From assembly GCA_021783685.1 (NCBI GenBank), contig JAJXTQ010000006.1, positions 1 through 17,871 of the forward strand: a stretch of 17,871 bases of DNA, given 5' to 3'. The position numbers were made by a program, and so were the translations under genes. Origin of the DNA: Pseudomonadota bacterium. GTDB taxonomy: Bacteria; Pseudomonadota; Gammaproteobacteria; UBA5335. The notes beneath the pieces were generated by a model, which saw only the letters and a program-made list of their open reading frames with translations, made no database searches and was not told the origin of the DNA. Shown here in pieces: positions 1 to 7,694 of the stretch (position 1 is the stretch's first letter; each line of letters begins with the position of its first letter).

Positions 1-1
1 G

Positions 2-1582
2 ACCGATGCCCGGGACGATGCGGCCGTGGCGCGCCTGCGCGCGCTGAAGGAACGCCCCGGCAAGCCCTTGGCCGTCCTGTTTCCCGACCTCGATCAGGCC
101 GGCCGCAGTTGCCGCATCGATGCCACGGAGGCCGCCGTGCTGACCTCGGCCGCCGCGCCGATCGTGCTGCTTGCGCGGCGCGAGGACGCTCCGCTCAGTG
201 GCCTGCTCGCTCCCGGGCTCGATCGTCTCGGCGCCCTGCTGCCCTACAGCCCTTTGCATCACCTGTTGATGGACGCCCTGGGTTTTCCGGTGGTGGCGAC
301 CAGCGCCAATCGCCGGGGGGCGCCCCTGTGTTTCGAGAACGGCGCGGCCCTGCGCGAACTGGCGGGGCTGGCCGACGGGTTCCTGCTGCATGATCGCGCC
401 ATCCTCCAGCCGGTCGAGGACGGCGTGGCGCAGGTGTTCGAGCGCGAGGCGCTCCGGCTGCGCCTGGGACGCGGCGACGTACCGGTGACCCTGGCGTTGC
501 CGCGTGCGGCCGAGCCGGTACTGGGCACGGGGGGGCAGTGGAAGAACACGCTCGCCGTGACGGTCGAGGACCGCATGGTGATCGGCGGTCACCGCGGGGA
601 TCTGGATCATCCACAGGCGCAGGCGGGATGGGCGCGGGAATGCGCGTCGCTCCCGGCCCTGTTCGGCGTCGCGCCGCGTGTTTGGGCCTGCGACGCGCAC
701 CCCGACCATGTCCCGACCCGAGCGGCGATCCGCCGCGCCCGAGCGGGCGAGGGCGGCGTGACCGCGGTTCAGCATCATCATGCGCATCTGGCGGCGGCCG
801 TGCTGGAAGGCCGCTGCGCGGGGCCCGTGCTGGGCGTGGTGTGGGACGGTACGGGTCTGGGCGCCGACGGAACGATCTGGGGCGGTGAACTGCTGGCCTG
901 GGAGGAGGGCCGGGTGCGGCGGGTCGGAGCGCTGTTCCCCTTCACCTTGCCCGGCGGCGATCTCGCCGTGCGTGATCCGCGCCGCTCGGCCCTGGGCGTC
1001 CTGACCGCGCTCGGCATGCCGGTGGAGGGTCCCTGGCTGGGCTACGATGCCCAGAGTCTGCGGGTGCTGGTACGGATGCTGGAGACGGGCACCGGCTGCG
1101 TCGCCACCACCAGCGCAGGGAGGCTGTTCGACGCCGTGGCGGCGCTGCTGGGCCATCACCGGCCCGCGCATTACGAAGCCGAGGCCGCGATGAGGCTGGA
1201 GACGCTCGCGCGGCGTCACGCCGGGACACCGCCGCCTTATCCGGGCGCCGTGACGGCAGAGGCCGGATGGCTCTGTCTCGACTGGCGCGGCGCCCTGCAG
1301 GAGGCATTGGCCGAGTATGGCGCCGGCCGGCCGGCAGCAGCCGTCGCGGCGCGCTGGCACGCGACGCTCGCCGCGCTCATTGCCGCGGCGGTGGGGCAGC
1401 GCTCCGAATCGACGGTGGTGCTGACCGGCGGCTGCTTTCAGAATGCGCTGTTGCTCGAACGCACGGTCCAACTGCTGCGGGCACAAGGGCGGCGGGTGTT
1501 CTGGCCGCGCCGTCTGCCGGTCAACGACGGCGGTCTGGCGGCGGGGCAGGCGGCGGTGGTGGCGGGAATCTGGGGAGGCTAG
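2..1582 (+). CDS. hypF: Carbamoyltransferase HypF, C-terminal two thirds (truncated by window edge)
   Basis: HypF uses carbamoyl phosphate and ATP to carbamoylate the C-terminal cysteine of HypE, the source of the cyanide ligands of [NiFe] hydrogenase. The frame is open to the left edge, so the N-terminus (acylphosphatase domain, zinc fingers and start of the YrdC-like domain, about 230 residues in a usual 750-residue HypF) lies outside. Visible are the rest of the YrdC-like domain (KPLAVLF near nt 60, TSANRRG near nt 300) and the complete Kae1-like domain with the metal-binding VQHHHAHLAAAV (about nt 767-802), GTGLGADGTIWGGEL (about nt 850-890) and a C-terminal GGCFQNALLLE. The usual DDSV and RRARGY-type segment at the end of the YrdC domain reads VEDGVAQ and LRLGRGDVP here, a divergent form. 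The stop lies 2 nt before hypC. A GTG at 26 is in frame but internal to the domain, so it is not the real start. Confidence 0.95.
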   Translation, partial: TDARDDAAVARLRALKERPGKPLAVLFPDLDQAGRSCRIDATEAAVLTSAAAPIVLLARREDAPLSGLLAPGLDRLGALLPYSPLHHLLMDALGFPVVATSANRRGAPLCFENGAALRELAGLADGFLLHDRAILQPVEDGVAQVFEREALRLRLGRGDVPVTLALPRAAEPVLGTGGQWKNTLAVTVEDRMVIGGHRGDLDHPQAQAGWARECASLPALFGVAPRVWACDAHPDHVPTRAAIRRARAGEGGVTAVQHHHAHLAAAVLEGRCAGPVLGVVWDGTGLGADGTIWGGELLAWEEGRVRRVGALFPFTLPGGDLAVRDPRRSALGVLTALGMPVEGPWLGYDAQSLRVLVRMLETGTGCVATTSAGRLFDAVAALLGHHRPAHYEAEAAMRLETLARRHAGTPPPYPGAVTAEAGWLCLDWRGALQEALAEYGAGRPAAAVAARWHATLAALIAAAVGQRSESTVVLTGGCFQNALLLERTVQLLRAQGRRVFWPRRLPVNDGGLAAGQAAVVAGIWGG

Positions 1583-1584
1583 CC

Positions 1585-1815
1585 ATGTGTCTGGCGATTG
1601 CGGGCCGTTTGCTGAGTCAGGATGGCGAGGACGCGCTGTTCCGCACCGGCCGTGTCGATTTCGGCGGGGTGATCAAGGCCGTCAATCTCGCCTGCGTGCC
1701 GGAGGCCGAGGTGGGGGATCTGCTGCTGGTCCATGCCGGTCTGGCCATCGGCCGGATCGATCCCGACCGCTCCCGGCCATTGGACATCGATGTGCTCGGT
1801 GCGGACGGCTCATGA
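1585..1815 (+). CDS. hypC: Hydrogenase maturation chaperone HypC (HupF/HypC family)
   Basis: A 76-residue small chaperone. It pairs with HypD to assemble and carry the Fe(CN)2CO moiety and then hands it to the hydrogenase large-subunit precursor. The protein begins MCLAIAGRLL; the invariant Cys2 (after Met removal, the N-terminal Cys) is present, and so is the conserved His50 in LLLVHAGLAIG within the OB-fold-like barrel. Length and start fit the family. A good Shine-Dalgarno (GGGGAGG, about 1573-1579) sits inside the end of hypF, six nt before the ATG. The stop overlaps the hypD start (ATGA at 1812-1815), which implies translational coupling and matched HypC:HypD synthesis. The family has paralogues dedicated to particular hydrogenases (HybG type); the sequence alone does not say which enzyme is served. 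Confidence 0.95.
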   Translation: MCLAIAGRLLSQDGEDALFRTGRVDFGGVIKAVNLACVPEAEVGDLLLVHAGLAIGRIDPDRSRPLDIDVLGADGS

Positions 1816-2906
1816 ACACCACCGACACCCAGGCCGATGCGATCCGGCGCGCGGTCGCGGGCATCGCCCGGCGGGTGACGCGTCCGTGGACGCTGATGGA
1901 GGTCTGCGGCGGGCAGACCCACGCCATCCTGCGCCATGGTCTGGATCGCCTGCTCACGCCCGTGGGCATCGAACTCCTGCACGGTCCGGGCTGTCCGGTC
2001 TGCGTCACACCGGCCGCGGACATCGATCGGGCCATCGCCCTGGCGCAAACGCCCGGCGTGGTGTTGTGTTCCTTCGGCGACATGCTGCGCGTGCCGGGCA
2101 GCGCCGAGGACCTCGCCATCGCCCGGGCGCGCGGCGGCCGGGTACGGGTGGTCTACTCACCGCTGGACGCCGTACGGCTGGCGCAGCAGCATCCCCGGGA
2201 CCAGGTGGTGTTCTTTGCCGTGGGGTTCGAAACGACGGCGCCGGCCACGGCCCTGGCCGTGCGTCAGGCGCAGGCACTGGGACTCGGCAACTTCTCGCTT
2301 CTGGTGGCGCACGTGCGGGTACCGCCGGCGGTGGAGGTGCTGCTGGCGGCGCCCGAGCGCCGCATCGAGGGACTGCTCGCCGCCGGCCATGTCTGCGCGG
2401 TCATGGGTTTGCGGGAATACGCCCCGCTGGTGGCGCGCTTCGGGGTACCGATCGTGGCGACCGGATTCGATCCGCTCGATATTCTGGAGGGCGTGGCCCG
2501 CACGATCGTCCAGCTCGAAACGGGCCGGGCGCAGCTCGAAAACGCTTACGGCCGCGCGGTCCGTGATGCGGGACAGACCGCTGCGCGGCAGCTGGTCGAG
2601 GCGGTGTTCGAACCGGCGACGCGCCCGTGGCGCGGCTTGCCGGCAATTCCGGATGGGGCGTTGATCCTGCGGCCGTCCTGGCACGCCTTCGACGCCCAAC
2701 AGCGGTTTTCCCTGCGCCCGATTGCGGAGCCGGCCGTACCCGAGTGTCTGGCCGGCGCAGTCCTGACCGGACGCCTGCAGCCGACCCAGTGCCCTGCCTT
2801 CGGGCGACGCTGTACCCCCGAGCGGCCGCTGGGCGCGCCGATGGTGTCGGGCGAAGGGGCTTGCGCTGCCTATTTCCGCTATCGCCCGCCGGGGGGACAT
2901 GCATGA
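1812..2906 (+). CDS. hypD: Hydrogenase maturation iron-sulfur protein HypD
   Basis: A 364-residue [4Fe-4S] scaffold on which, with HypC, the Fe(CN)2CO group of [NiFe] hydrogenase is built. Diagnostic motifs are CGGQTH (Cys32), HGPGCPVCVTP (Cys61 and Cys64, the thiol/redox pair) and four C-terminal cysteines (312, 327, 334, 351) in ECLAG, QCPAFGRRC and GEGACAAYF that match the cluster ligands. The central GFETTAPATA is also typical. The chosen ATG overlaps the hypC stop by 4 nt. The reading frame continues upstream of it but only as a shadow of hypF/hypC. No strong Shine-Dalgarno precedes it, consistent with coupling to hypC. Length is normal and no key residue is missing. Confidence 0.96.
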   Translation: MNTTDTQADAIRRAVAGIARRVTRPWTLMEVCGGQTHAILRHGLDRLLTPVGIELLHGPGCPVCVTPAADIDRAIALAQTPGVVLCSFGDMLRVPGSAEDLAIARARGGRVRVVYSPLDAVRLAQQHPRDQVVFFAVGFETTAPATALAVRQAQALGLGNFSLLVAHVRVPPAVEVLLAAPERRIEGLLAAGHVCAVMGLREYAPLVARFGVPIVATGFDPLDILEGVARTIVQLETGRAQLENAYGRAVRDAGQTAARQLVEAVFEPATRPWRGLPAIPDGALILRPSWHAFDAQQRFSLRPIAEPAVPECLAGAVLTGRLQPTQCPAFGRRCTPERPLGAPMVSGEGACAAYFRYRPPGGHA

Positions 2907-3958
2907 GCCGGGAATCACCCCCATCGGGGCTGTTGTGTCCGATGCCGATCCTGGAGGCCACCGAAATCCGCATGGCGCATGGCGGAGGCGGCCGCATGAG
3001 TCAGGACCTGCTGGAACGGGTGATCCTGCCGCGCCTCGGTGGGCGCAGCAGCGATCTGCACGACGCCGCGCTGTTGCCGGAGCGGTCTGGACGGTGGGCC
3101 GTGGCCACCGATGCCTTCGTGGTCCGGCCGCTGTTTTTCCCCGGCGGCGACATCGGCTCCCTGGCGGTCCATGGCACGGTCAATGATCTGCTCATGGCCG
3201 GCGCCCGGCCCGTGGCGTTGACGTTGTCACTGATCCTCGAGGAAGGGCTCCCCATCGCGGTGCTGGAGCGGGTTCTGGACAGCGTGGCCGACGCCAGCCG
3301 GCACTGCGGGGTGAGCGTGGTGGCCGGCGACACCAAGGTGGTGGGGCGCGGGGAGGCCGATGGGCTGTATCTGGCGATGACCGGCCTGGGGATCGTGGCC
3401 GCCGGGCAGGCGCTGCACCCCAGCCGCGTCTGCGAGGGGGACCGCATCCTGGTGTCCGGCGATCTGGGTCGGCATGGCCTCGCGATCCTCAACGCGCGGG
3501 AAAACCTCGGTTTCGAAACCGACTTCGTCAGCGACAGCGCGCCCCTGCTCGAACCGGTGCAACGGCTTCTGGACGCCGTCGGGCCGCCGGCGCTGCGTGT
3601 CCTGCGCGATGTCACCCGGGGCGGCTTGGCCGGTGTGTTGCACGAGATCGCCGATGCGGTCGGGCTTGCGTTCGAGATCCTGGAGGCCGCGGTGCCTGTG
3701 GAAGCGCCGGTGCAATCCGCCTGTGCGCTGTTGGGTCTGGATCCGCTGCAACTGGCCTGTGAAGGACGCTTCATCGCGATTGTTGCACCGGAGGTCGAGC
3801 AAGCCGCGCTGGCCGCGTTGCGCGCGACCTCGTTGGGCGGAGCGGCGGTGTCCGTCGGGGGTGTGGTTTCGGGGCGAGGGGTATGGCTGGACAATCCGCT
3901 CGGGCTGCGGCGGGCGATGGCGTGGGGCAGCGGCGAACTGCTGCCGCGCATCTGTTGA
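2903..3958 (+). CDS. hypE: Hydrogenase maturation protein HypE (carbamoyl dehydratase)
   Basis: A 351-residue PurM/AIR-synthase-fold enzyme. It binds ATP and dehydrates the HypF-made thiocarboxamide on its own C-terminal Cys to a thiocyanate, then passes cyanide to iron on HypC-HypD. The protein ends in PRIC with the essential Cys351 as last residue. Other signatures are AHGGGGRMSQDLLE, the HDAALLP segment, GTVNDLLMAGARP, VVAGDTKVVG and DVTRGGLAGVLHE. ATG 2903 overlaps the hypD stop (ATGA) and has a run of six G six nt upstream. This gives about 20 residues before the conserved glycine-rich motif; an in-frame ATG at 2942 is an alternative without a Shine-Dalgarno. hypE is the last + strand gene of the operon, and its stop is 2 nt from the stop of a convergent gene. 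Confidence 0.96.
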   Translation: MSRESPPSGLLCPMPILEATEIRMAHGGGGRMSQDLLERVILPRLGGRSSDLHDAALLPERSGRWAVATDAFVVRPLFFPGGDIGSLAVHGTVNDLLMAGARPVALTLSLILEEGLPIAVLERVLDSVADASRHCGVSVVAGDTKVVGRGEADGLYLAMTGLGIVAAGQALHPSRVCEGDRILVSGDLGRHGLAILNARENLGFETDFVSDSAPLLEPVQRLLDAVGPPALRVLRDVTRGGLAGVLHEIADAVGLAFEILEAAVPVEAPVQSACALLGLDPLQLACEGRFIAIVAPEVEQAALAALRATSLGGAAVSVGGVVSGRGVWLDNPLGLRRAMAWGSGELLPRIC

Positions 3959-3960
3959 GG

Positions 3961-5205
3961 CTAGCCGGCGAGGCCGCGCTGCAGCGCATAGAACTGCTGC
4001 TTGTCGGCGTACATGCGCTGGTCCGCGACGACCATGACCTGTTCGGGATCGGTCTCGTCGCTGCAGGCGATGCCGATGCTCAGGGTAATGGGCAGCACCC
4101 GGCCATCCCTGAGGGTCAGCGGGCGTTCGCCCACCTGATCGCGGAGGCGCTCGGCGATGAGCAGAGCCGGTTCCTGACGGAGATTGGGACACAGAATGGC
4201 GAACTCGTCCCCGCCGATGCGACAGACGATGTCTTCCGAGCGGCAAATCGCCTTCAGTCGCTGCGCCACGCGGATGATCATCTGGTCTCCGACCAGATGT
4301 CCATGCACGTCGTTCGCGGCCTTCAAGCCGTTGATGTCGACGATCAGCAGCGAGAAGTCCATCGCCGGAATCTGTTGCTTGGCCTCCTGCTGCTGCAGGA
4401 GGGACTTCTGGAAATAGGCACGGTTGTAGATGCCGGTCAGGCCATCGGTATTCGCGAGCTGTAGCAGTTCCAGCCGGAGCAGGTGGTTTTCGACGCCCGC
4501 AGCGAGCTGGTCGCGGAACAGTTCCACGGCTCCCCGCAGGTAGTCGGGGAGCGCCGGACCCTTGATGACGAGGTGGCCGATGGTCTGATCGCGCCGATTC
4601 CAGAGCGGCAACAGCAGCCAATGCGTGACCGGGACGGCCTCGGGCAGCACGGCCAGTTGAGCGACCAGGGCTTCGCAGTGACCGTCGCTCATCGCGTGGC
4701 CCTGGCCCAGGAAAAGCTCCTGCTCCGCGGGCGAAAACCCGGGGGCGACCATATGGCGGACCTTGCGCCGGCGGCGGCCGTAGAGCAGGACGCCAAAATC
4801 ATGGTCCCGGAACAACAGACGCAGCTGTTGAATCGTGCCGTCCAGCAGATCGATCAGGTCTTCTTTCTGCTGGATGAGCAGGCTGGCGTCGAGCAGGGTG
4901 CGCAGCACGTCGCGTTGATTCTCGCTCTCGCGGCGGCTCTGTGCGGCGATCTTTTCCTGTTCCAGCAGGTGATAGGCGGTGGACAGGAAAAAGGCCATCA
5001 GCGGCAGGGACAAGGCCGTCGAGGTCGCGAATGCGGCGATGAGGATGCCCGCATCGACGCGGCCCTCGACCCATCGGTAGAACAGGGGCGCCAGCGCCAT
5101 CGCACCGGCGACCACGACGGCGTAGATACTCAGCGCCAGCCGCCACTTGGGCTGTCTCAGGAGCCAGTGTTGCACTGGAAAGAGCAGGTTACTCCACGCG
5201 GGCAC
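3961..5205 (-). CDS. Membrane-anchored diguanylate cyclase (2 TM, GAF-like region, GGDEF)
   Basis: A 414-residue protein predicted to make cyclic di-GMP from two GTP. Two hydrophobic segments (about 24-44 and 52-76) form an N-terminal membrane hairpin, followed by a charged coiled-coil-like stretch (80-100). Residues 100-235 look like a degenerate GAF-type sensor region. The C-terminal domain has the exact GGDEF active-site motif at 331-335, metal-binding VDINGLKAANDVHGH and an RSED I-site (322-325) exactly five residues upstream, so product inhibition is expected. There is no EAL domain. The start is GTG 5205, chosen because AAGGAA lies nine nt upstream and the transmembrane hairpin follows directly. 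It is convergent with hypE. The signal it senses and its target cannot be told from the window. Confidence 0.93.
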   Translation of the reverse strand: MPAWSNLLFPVQHWLLRQPKWRLALSIYAVVVAGAMALAPLFYRWVEGRVDAGILIAAFATSTALSLPLMAFFLSTAYHLLEQEKIAAQSRRESENQRDVLRTLLDASLLIQQKEDLIDLLDGTIQQLRLLFRDHDFGVLLYGRRRRKVRHMVAPGFSPAEQELFLGQGHAMSDGHCEALVAQLAVLPEAVPVTHWLLLPLWNRRDQTIGHLVIKGPALPDYLRGAVELFRDQLAAGVENHLLRLELLQLANTDGLTGIYNRAYFQKSLLQQQEAKQQIPAMDFSLLIVDINGLKAANDVHGHLVGDQMIIRVAQRLKAICRSEDIVCRIGGDEFAILCPNLRQEPALLIAERLRDQVGERPLTLRDGRVLPITLSIGIACSDETDPEQVMVVADQRMYADKQQFYALQRGLAG

Positions 5206-5523
5206 GACGAATGCTTCCTTGTCTTCCCCGTTATTGGAAGTGTATCGGCTGGAGCGGGGGAATTCTTGAGAGGGCGTGCTGCCGTCGACGGTTCGCCCCG
5301 GTCGGTCGCCTGATTGCCCCGGTCATGATGCGTATCGGGCTGTTTATGAATGATCCGCGCTTTGATACGTTTGGCGCAACCGGGGCGCGGGGAGCGAATC
5401 GCCCCGCGGCCGGGAAGGGACGGTTCAGGACACGTCCCCGGCAGGCCGGTCGGCTCCTTGACCGTCAGAATCCCCCCGCGAACGGGCGATATCCCGCGCT
5501 TGGCGCCCCCATGGACATCCGGC
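5206..5523. other. Divergent intergenic region (diguanylate cyclase / glycosyltransferase)
   Basis: 318 nt between two divergent starts, so it should hold both promoters. No near-consensus sigma-70 pair is visible. TTTATG (5343) and TACGTT with a 17-nt spacer is the best + strand candidate and is weak (3/6 in each box). A 6-bp GC stem (GGGACG 5417-5422, CGTCCC 5433-5438, 10-nt loop) lies in the probable leader of the glycosyltransferase gene. No convincing small gene is seen; frames running through here belong to extensions of neighbouring genes. Confidence 0.4.
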
Positions 5524-6369
5524 ATGGCCCAGGTTTCCATCATCACCCCCGCCTTTGCCGCGGCGGAGTGCCTGCCGCAGGCGGTCGCCAGTGTGTTGAC
5601 GCAGGGCTTTCCCGATTGGGAGATGCTGATCGTCAGCGATGACGGTGCGGACTATCGCGCGCATCTGTTGCAGCATGGCCTGCGCGATGAGCGACTGCGA
5701 TTTCTGGGCTCTCCGGCCCATGGCAGCGGACCGAATGCCGCGCGCAACGTGGGTCTGGCGGCGGCGAAGGGCCGCTTCATTGCGCCGCTGGACGCCGATG
5801 ACGTGTACTATCCGGGTCGGCTCGAGCGACTGGTTCCACTGGCCGCCGAACACGGCATGGCGGGGGATAACCTCCATGTGGTCGAGCAGTGCAGCGGCAG
5901 GCGTTTGCAGACCGTCTTGCCGCTCGATCCCCGGGTGCAGTTCCTGCGACTGGAAGATTTCTGCCGATTTTCCGTGCCGCTCCTGTTCGTGTTTCATCGT
6001 TCGGTGATCGGCGCGGGTTGGGACGAGGATGTGGGTTTCGGCGAAGACACGCTGTTCAATCTGCGGGCTCTCGAGCAGGCGGGCCAGGCCGTGATGGACG
6101 CCGAGCCCCTGCATGAATATCGGGTCCATCCGGCGTCCATCTGTCACGGTCCGGACGCGGTCGCGCGGGCGGAAACCGCTTACCGATTCTGTCTGCAACG
6201 CTTGCGCCAGGACGGCCTCGGCTTTCGGACCCCGCGTTTTCGCGCGGCCGTGACGGCACTCCTGTACCGCAAACGGGTGCTGAACCGGGCCTATCGCCGC
6301 GCCCTGCAGCGCGGCTTTGCCGGAAGTTTCCAGCACTACTTGATCACCCGACAGGACACTGGGACATGA
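5524..6369 (+). CDS. Family 2 glycosyltransferase
   Basis: A 281-residue GT-A-fold enzyme expected to transfer a sugar from a nucleotide-sugar to an envelope polysaccharide, lipid or protein acceptor in the cytoplasm. It opens with VSIITPAF, followed by IVSDDG (Asp39-Asp40, nucleotide binding), ARNVGLAAAKGRFIAPLDADD (DXD at 90-93, metal/diphosphate binding) and GEDTLFNLRALE, the likely acceptor-side acidic motif. There are no membrane segments, and the C-terminus is Arg-rich (RKRVLNRAYRRALQR). The frame is open upstream to 5350, but the conserved fold begins at ATG 5524. The upstream extension is Arg/Pro-rich junk and no strong Shine-Dalgarno decides the start. The last codons overlap the next gene by 4 nt (ATGA). 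Donor and acceptor cannot be assigned, and there is no surrounding O-antigen or capsule cluster. Confidence 0.9.
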   Translation: MAQVSIITPAFAAAECLPQAVASVLTQGFPDWEMLIVSDDGADYRAHLLQHGLRDERLRFLGSPAHGSGPNAARNVGLAAAKGRFIAPLDADDVYYPGRLERLVPLAAEHGMAGDNLHVVEQCSGRRLQTVLPLDPRVQFLRLEDFCRFSVPLLFVFHRSVIGAGWDEDVGFGEDTLFNLRALEQAGQAVMDAEPLHEYRVHPASICHGPDAVARAETAYRFCLQRLRQDGLGFRTPRFRAAVTALLYRKRVLNRAYRRALQRGFAGSFQHYLITRQDTGT

Positions 6370-7160
6370 ACGAGTCGGCAACCGATTGGCGCGCCCATTT
6401 TCTGGGGGTCGGCGCCCGCGGCTTCAACGCGCCGGCGAGTCCCGCCTGGGTGCTTGAACAGGGCGGCGCGCCGTTGCTGCTCGTCGACTGCGGCCCCGAC
6501 ATCCCGGAAGCCTACCAAGCCGCCTACGGGTGTCTCCCGGCCGCGCTGTTTCTCACCCATGCCCACTACGACCACATCGGGGGCCTCGAAGCCCTGGCTT
6601 TTCATCTGCGCTTCGCCGACCCGCCGGCGCCGCCATGCCGGTTGTTCGTGCCTGCGCCGCTGGTGCCGGTGTTGCAGCGCCGCGTCGCCGACTATCCCGG
6701 AACCCTGGCCGAAGGCGGCGCCAACTTCTGGGATGTCTTTCATCTCATCCCGGTCAGCGCCGGGTTCTGGCACCGGGAGCGGGCCTTTCGGGTCTTTCCC
6801 GCCCGTCATCACCTGCCGGACTCGGCGTTCGGACTCAGCCTGCCGGGCGTGTTCTGGTACAGCAGCGACACCCGTCCGATACCGGAACAGGCCATCGCCC
6901 ATGCGGGCCACGGCGAGGTGCTGATGCACGACTGCCGCGTGGAGGGGAACCCGTCGCACAGCGGTGCCGCCGATCTGGCGCGCGAATATTCGCCGGAGCA
7001 GCGGGCGCGCATGTGGCTGTATCACTATCAGGATGCCGATGCGGCGCCTGAACTCGAGGCGCTGGGATTTCGGGTGGCGCGTCCCCGCGTGCCGATCATG
7101 CTGCGCACCGATGAGGATGCCGCGAGCATTCTGCAGACGCCGGTCATCCCGGGTGCCTGA
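6366..7160 (+). CDS. Metallo-beta-lactamase-fold hydrolase (RNase Z/phosphodiesterase-like)
   Basis: A 264-residue MBL-superfamily protein. The zinc motif THAHYDHIGG is complete (His65, His67, Asp69, His70). Further ligands are plausible at His148/149 (ARHHLPDSAFGL), Asp168 in WYSSDTRP, Asp189 in LMHDCRVE and His220 in WLYHYQDAD. The N-terminal FLGVGARGFNAPASPAW and the YSSDT/HDC...SHS layout resemble RNase Z and cyclic-phosphate phosphodiesterase branches rather than true beta-lactamases. There is no signal peptide, so it is cytoplasmic. The ATG overlaps the stop of the glycosyltransferase (ATGA), with AGGA nine nt upstream, so the two are probably made together and act in one pathway. Substrate unknown; a phosphodiester or activated-sugar intermediate is a guess from context only. 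Confidence 0.88.
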   Translation: MNESATDWRAHFLGVGARGFNAPASPAWVLEQGGAPLLLVDCGPDIPEAYQAAYGCLPAALFLTHAHYDHIGGLEALAFHLRFADPPAPPCRLFVPAPLVPVLQRRVADYPGTLAEGGANFWDVFHLIPVSAGFWHRERAFRVFPARHHLPDSAFGLSLPGVFWYSSDTRPIPEQAIAHAGHGEVLMHDCRVEGNPSHSGAADLAREYSPEQRARMWLYHYQDADAAPELEALGFRVARPRVPIMLRTDEDAASILQTPVIPGA

Positions 7161-7223
7161 TGTTCAGGGCGCCGGGCCCGCGCGACGGGGATGGTGTGCC
7201 GCAGCCTCGCGTCCTGCACGGCA

Positions 7224-7275
7224 AACGGGCGTCTCCCGTTCGATGGTCCGACGATGACCATGTATGCACGACCAT
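7224..7275. repeat. Small inverted repeats in the MBL / membrane-protein gap
   Basis: The 153-nt gap contains AACGGG (7224-7229) and CCCGTT (7235-7240) with a 5-nt loop, then ATGGTC (7243-7248) facing GACCAT (7256-7261), with a second GACCAT at 7270-7275. The second set allows two alternative 6-bp hairpins. No T-run follows, so an intrinsic terminator is doubtful. It may be an operator or leader structure for the genes starting at 7314. Confidence 0.25.
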
Positions 7276-7313
7276 GAGGCGCCCGCCTCGGAGCGCGGCC
7301 GGAGGGCGATGGC

Positions 7314-7694
7314 ATGCCATCTGAACAAGGTTTTTTCTGGGGCGACCTCGGTGCCGGCGCGGCCGTGGGCGCGGCGATGGCCGCCGCGGGCCACGGCCTG
7401 ATGTTGAACGTGTCGCCCGTCTGGCTGGCTTTCCTCCTCGTCATTCCGGCCGGGGCGCTGGGCGGCATGATGCTCAACATGGCGCTGTTCGCACGCTTCC
7501 TGGGCGGCATGGAAACCATGCTTCAGAGCTGGCTCTGCGGTGCCGTGGGCGCGCTCGTCGGTGCCTGCATGGCGTCGGACGGGGTGGTCGGGGCCATGGC
7601 TGCGGGGGTCGGCGCGGGCGTGGCGGTCTTTCTGGGGCTGAGGCTCTGGAGCGCCCGCATCGCGGCCCGGGCCCGGCGGGGGATCTGGTCGTGA
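7314..7694 (+). CDS. Small Gly/Met-rich integral membrane protein, unknown function
   Basis: 126 residues with about four hydrophobic helices (roughly 10-30, 35-62, 69-85, 88-109), rich in Gly, Ala and Met with several small-xxx-small packing motifs. The C-terminus is basic (RIAARARRG), which suggests a cytoplasmic tail. I do not recognise the family. The start is firm: GGAGGG lies seven nt before ATG 7314. An out-of-frame ATG at 7309 is not used. The stop overlaps the GTG of the methyltransferase gene (GTGA at 7691-7694), so it belongs to the same transcript as the methyltransferase and the phospholipase D-like enzyme. A role in anchoring or substrate access for those enzymes is possible but unsupported by motifs. 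Confidence 0.75.
   Translation: MPSEQGFFWGDLGAGAAVGAAMAAAGHGLMLNVSPVWLAFLLVIPAGALGGMMLNMALFARFLGGMETMLQSWLCGAVGALVGACMASDGVVGAMAAGVGAGVAVFLGLRLWSARIAARARRGIWS

Noticed and set aside
2157..2924. 255-codon minus-strand frame over hypD
   Set aside because: HypD on the + strand is complete with all conserved cysteines; the antisense product has no recognisable features.
1575..3966. GAGGCTAGCC occurring both at the hypF/hypC junction and at the hypE end
   Set aside because: Two copies of a 10-mer, each overlapping coding or stop sequence, with no symmetry or further copies seen; taken as coincidence.
3227..4621. 464-codon minus-strand frame spanning the hypE and diguanylate cyclase genes
   Set aside because: It crosses two well-supported genes and shows no motif; it is a shadow frame.
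5343..5371. TTTATG / TACGTT with 17-nt spacing as a promoter for the glycosyltransferase gene
   Set aside because: Each box matches the sigma-70 consensus at only three positions, which is near background.
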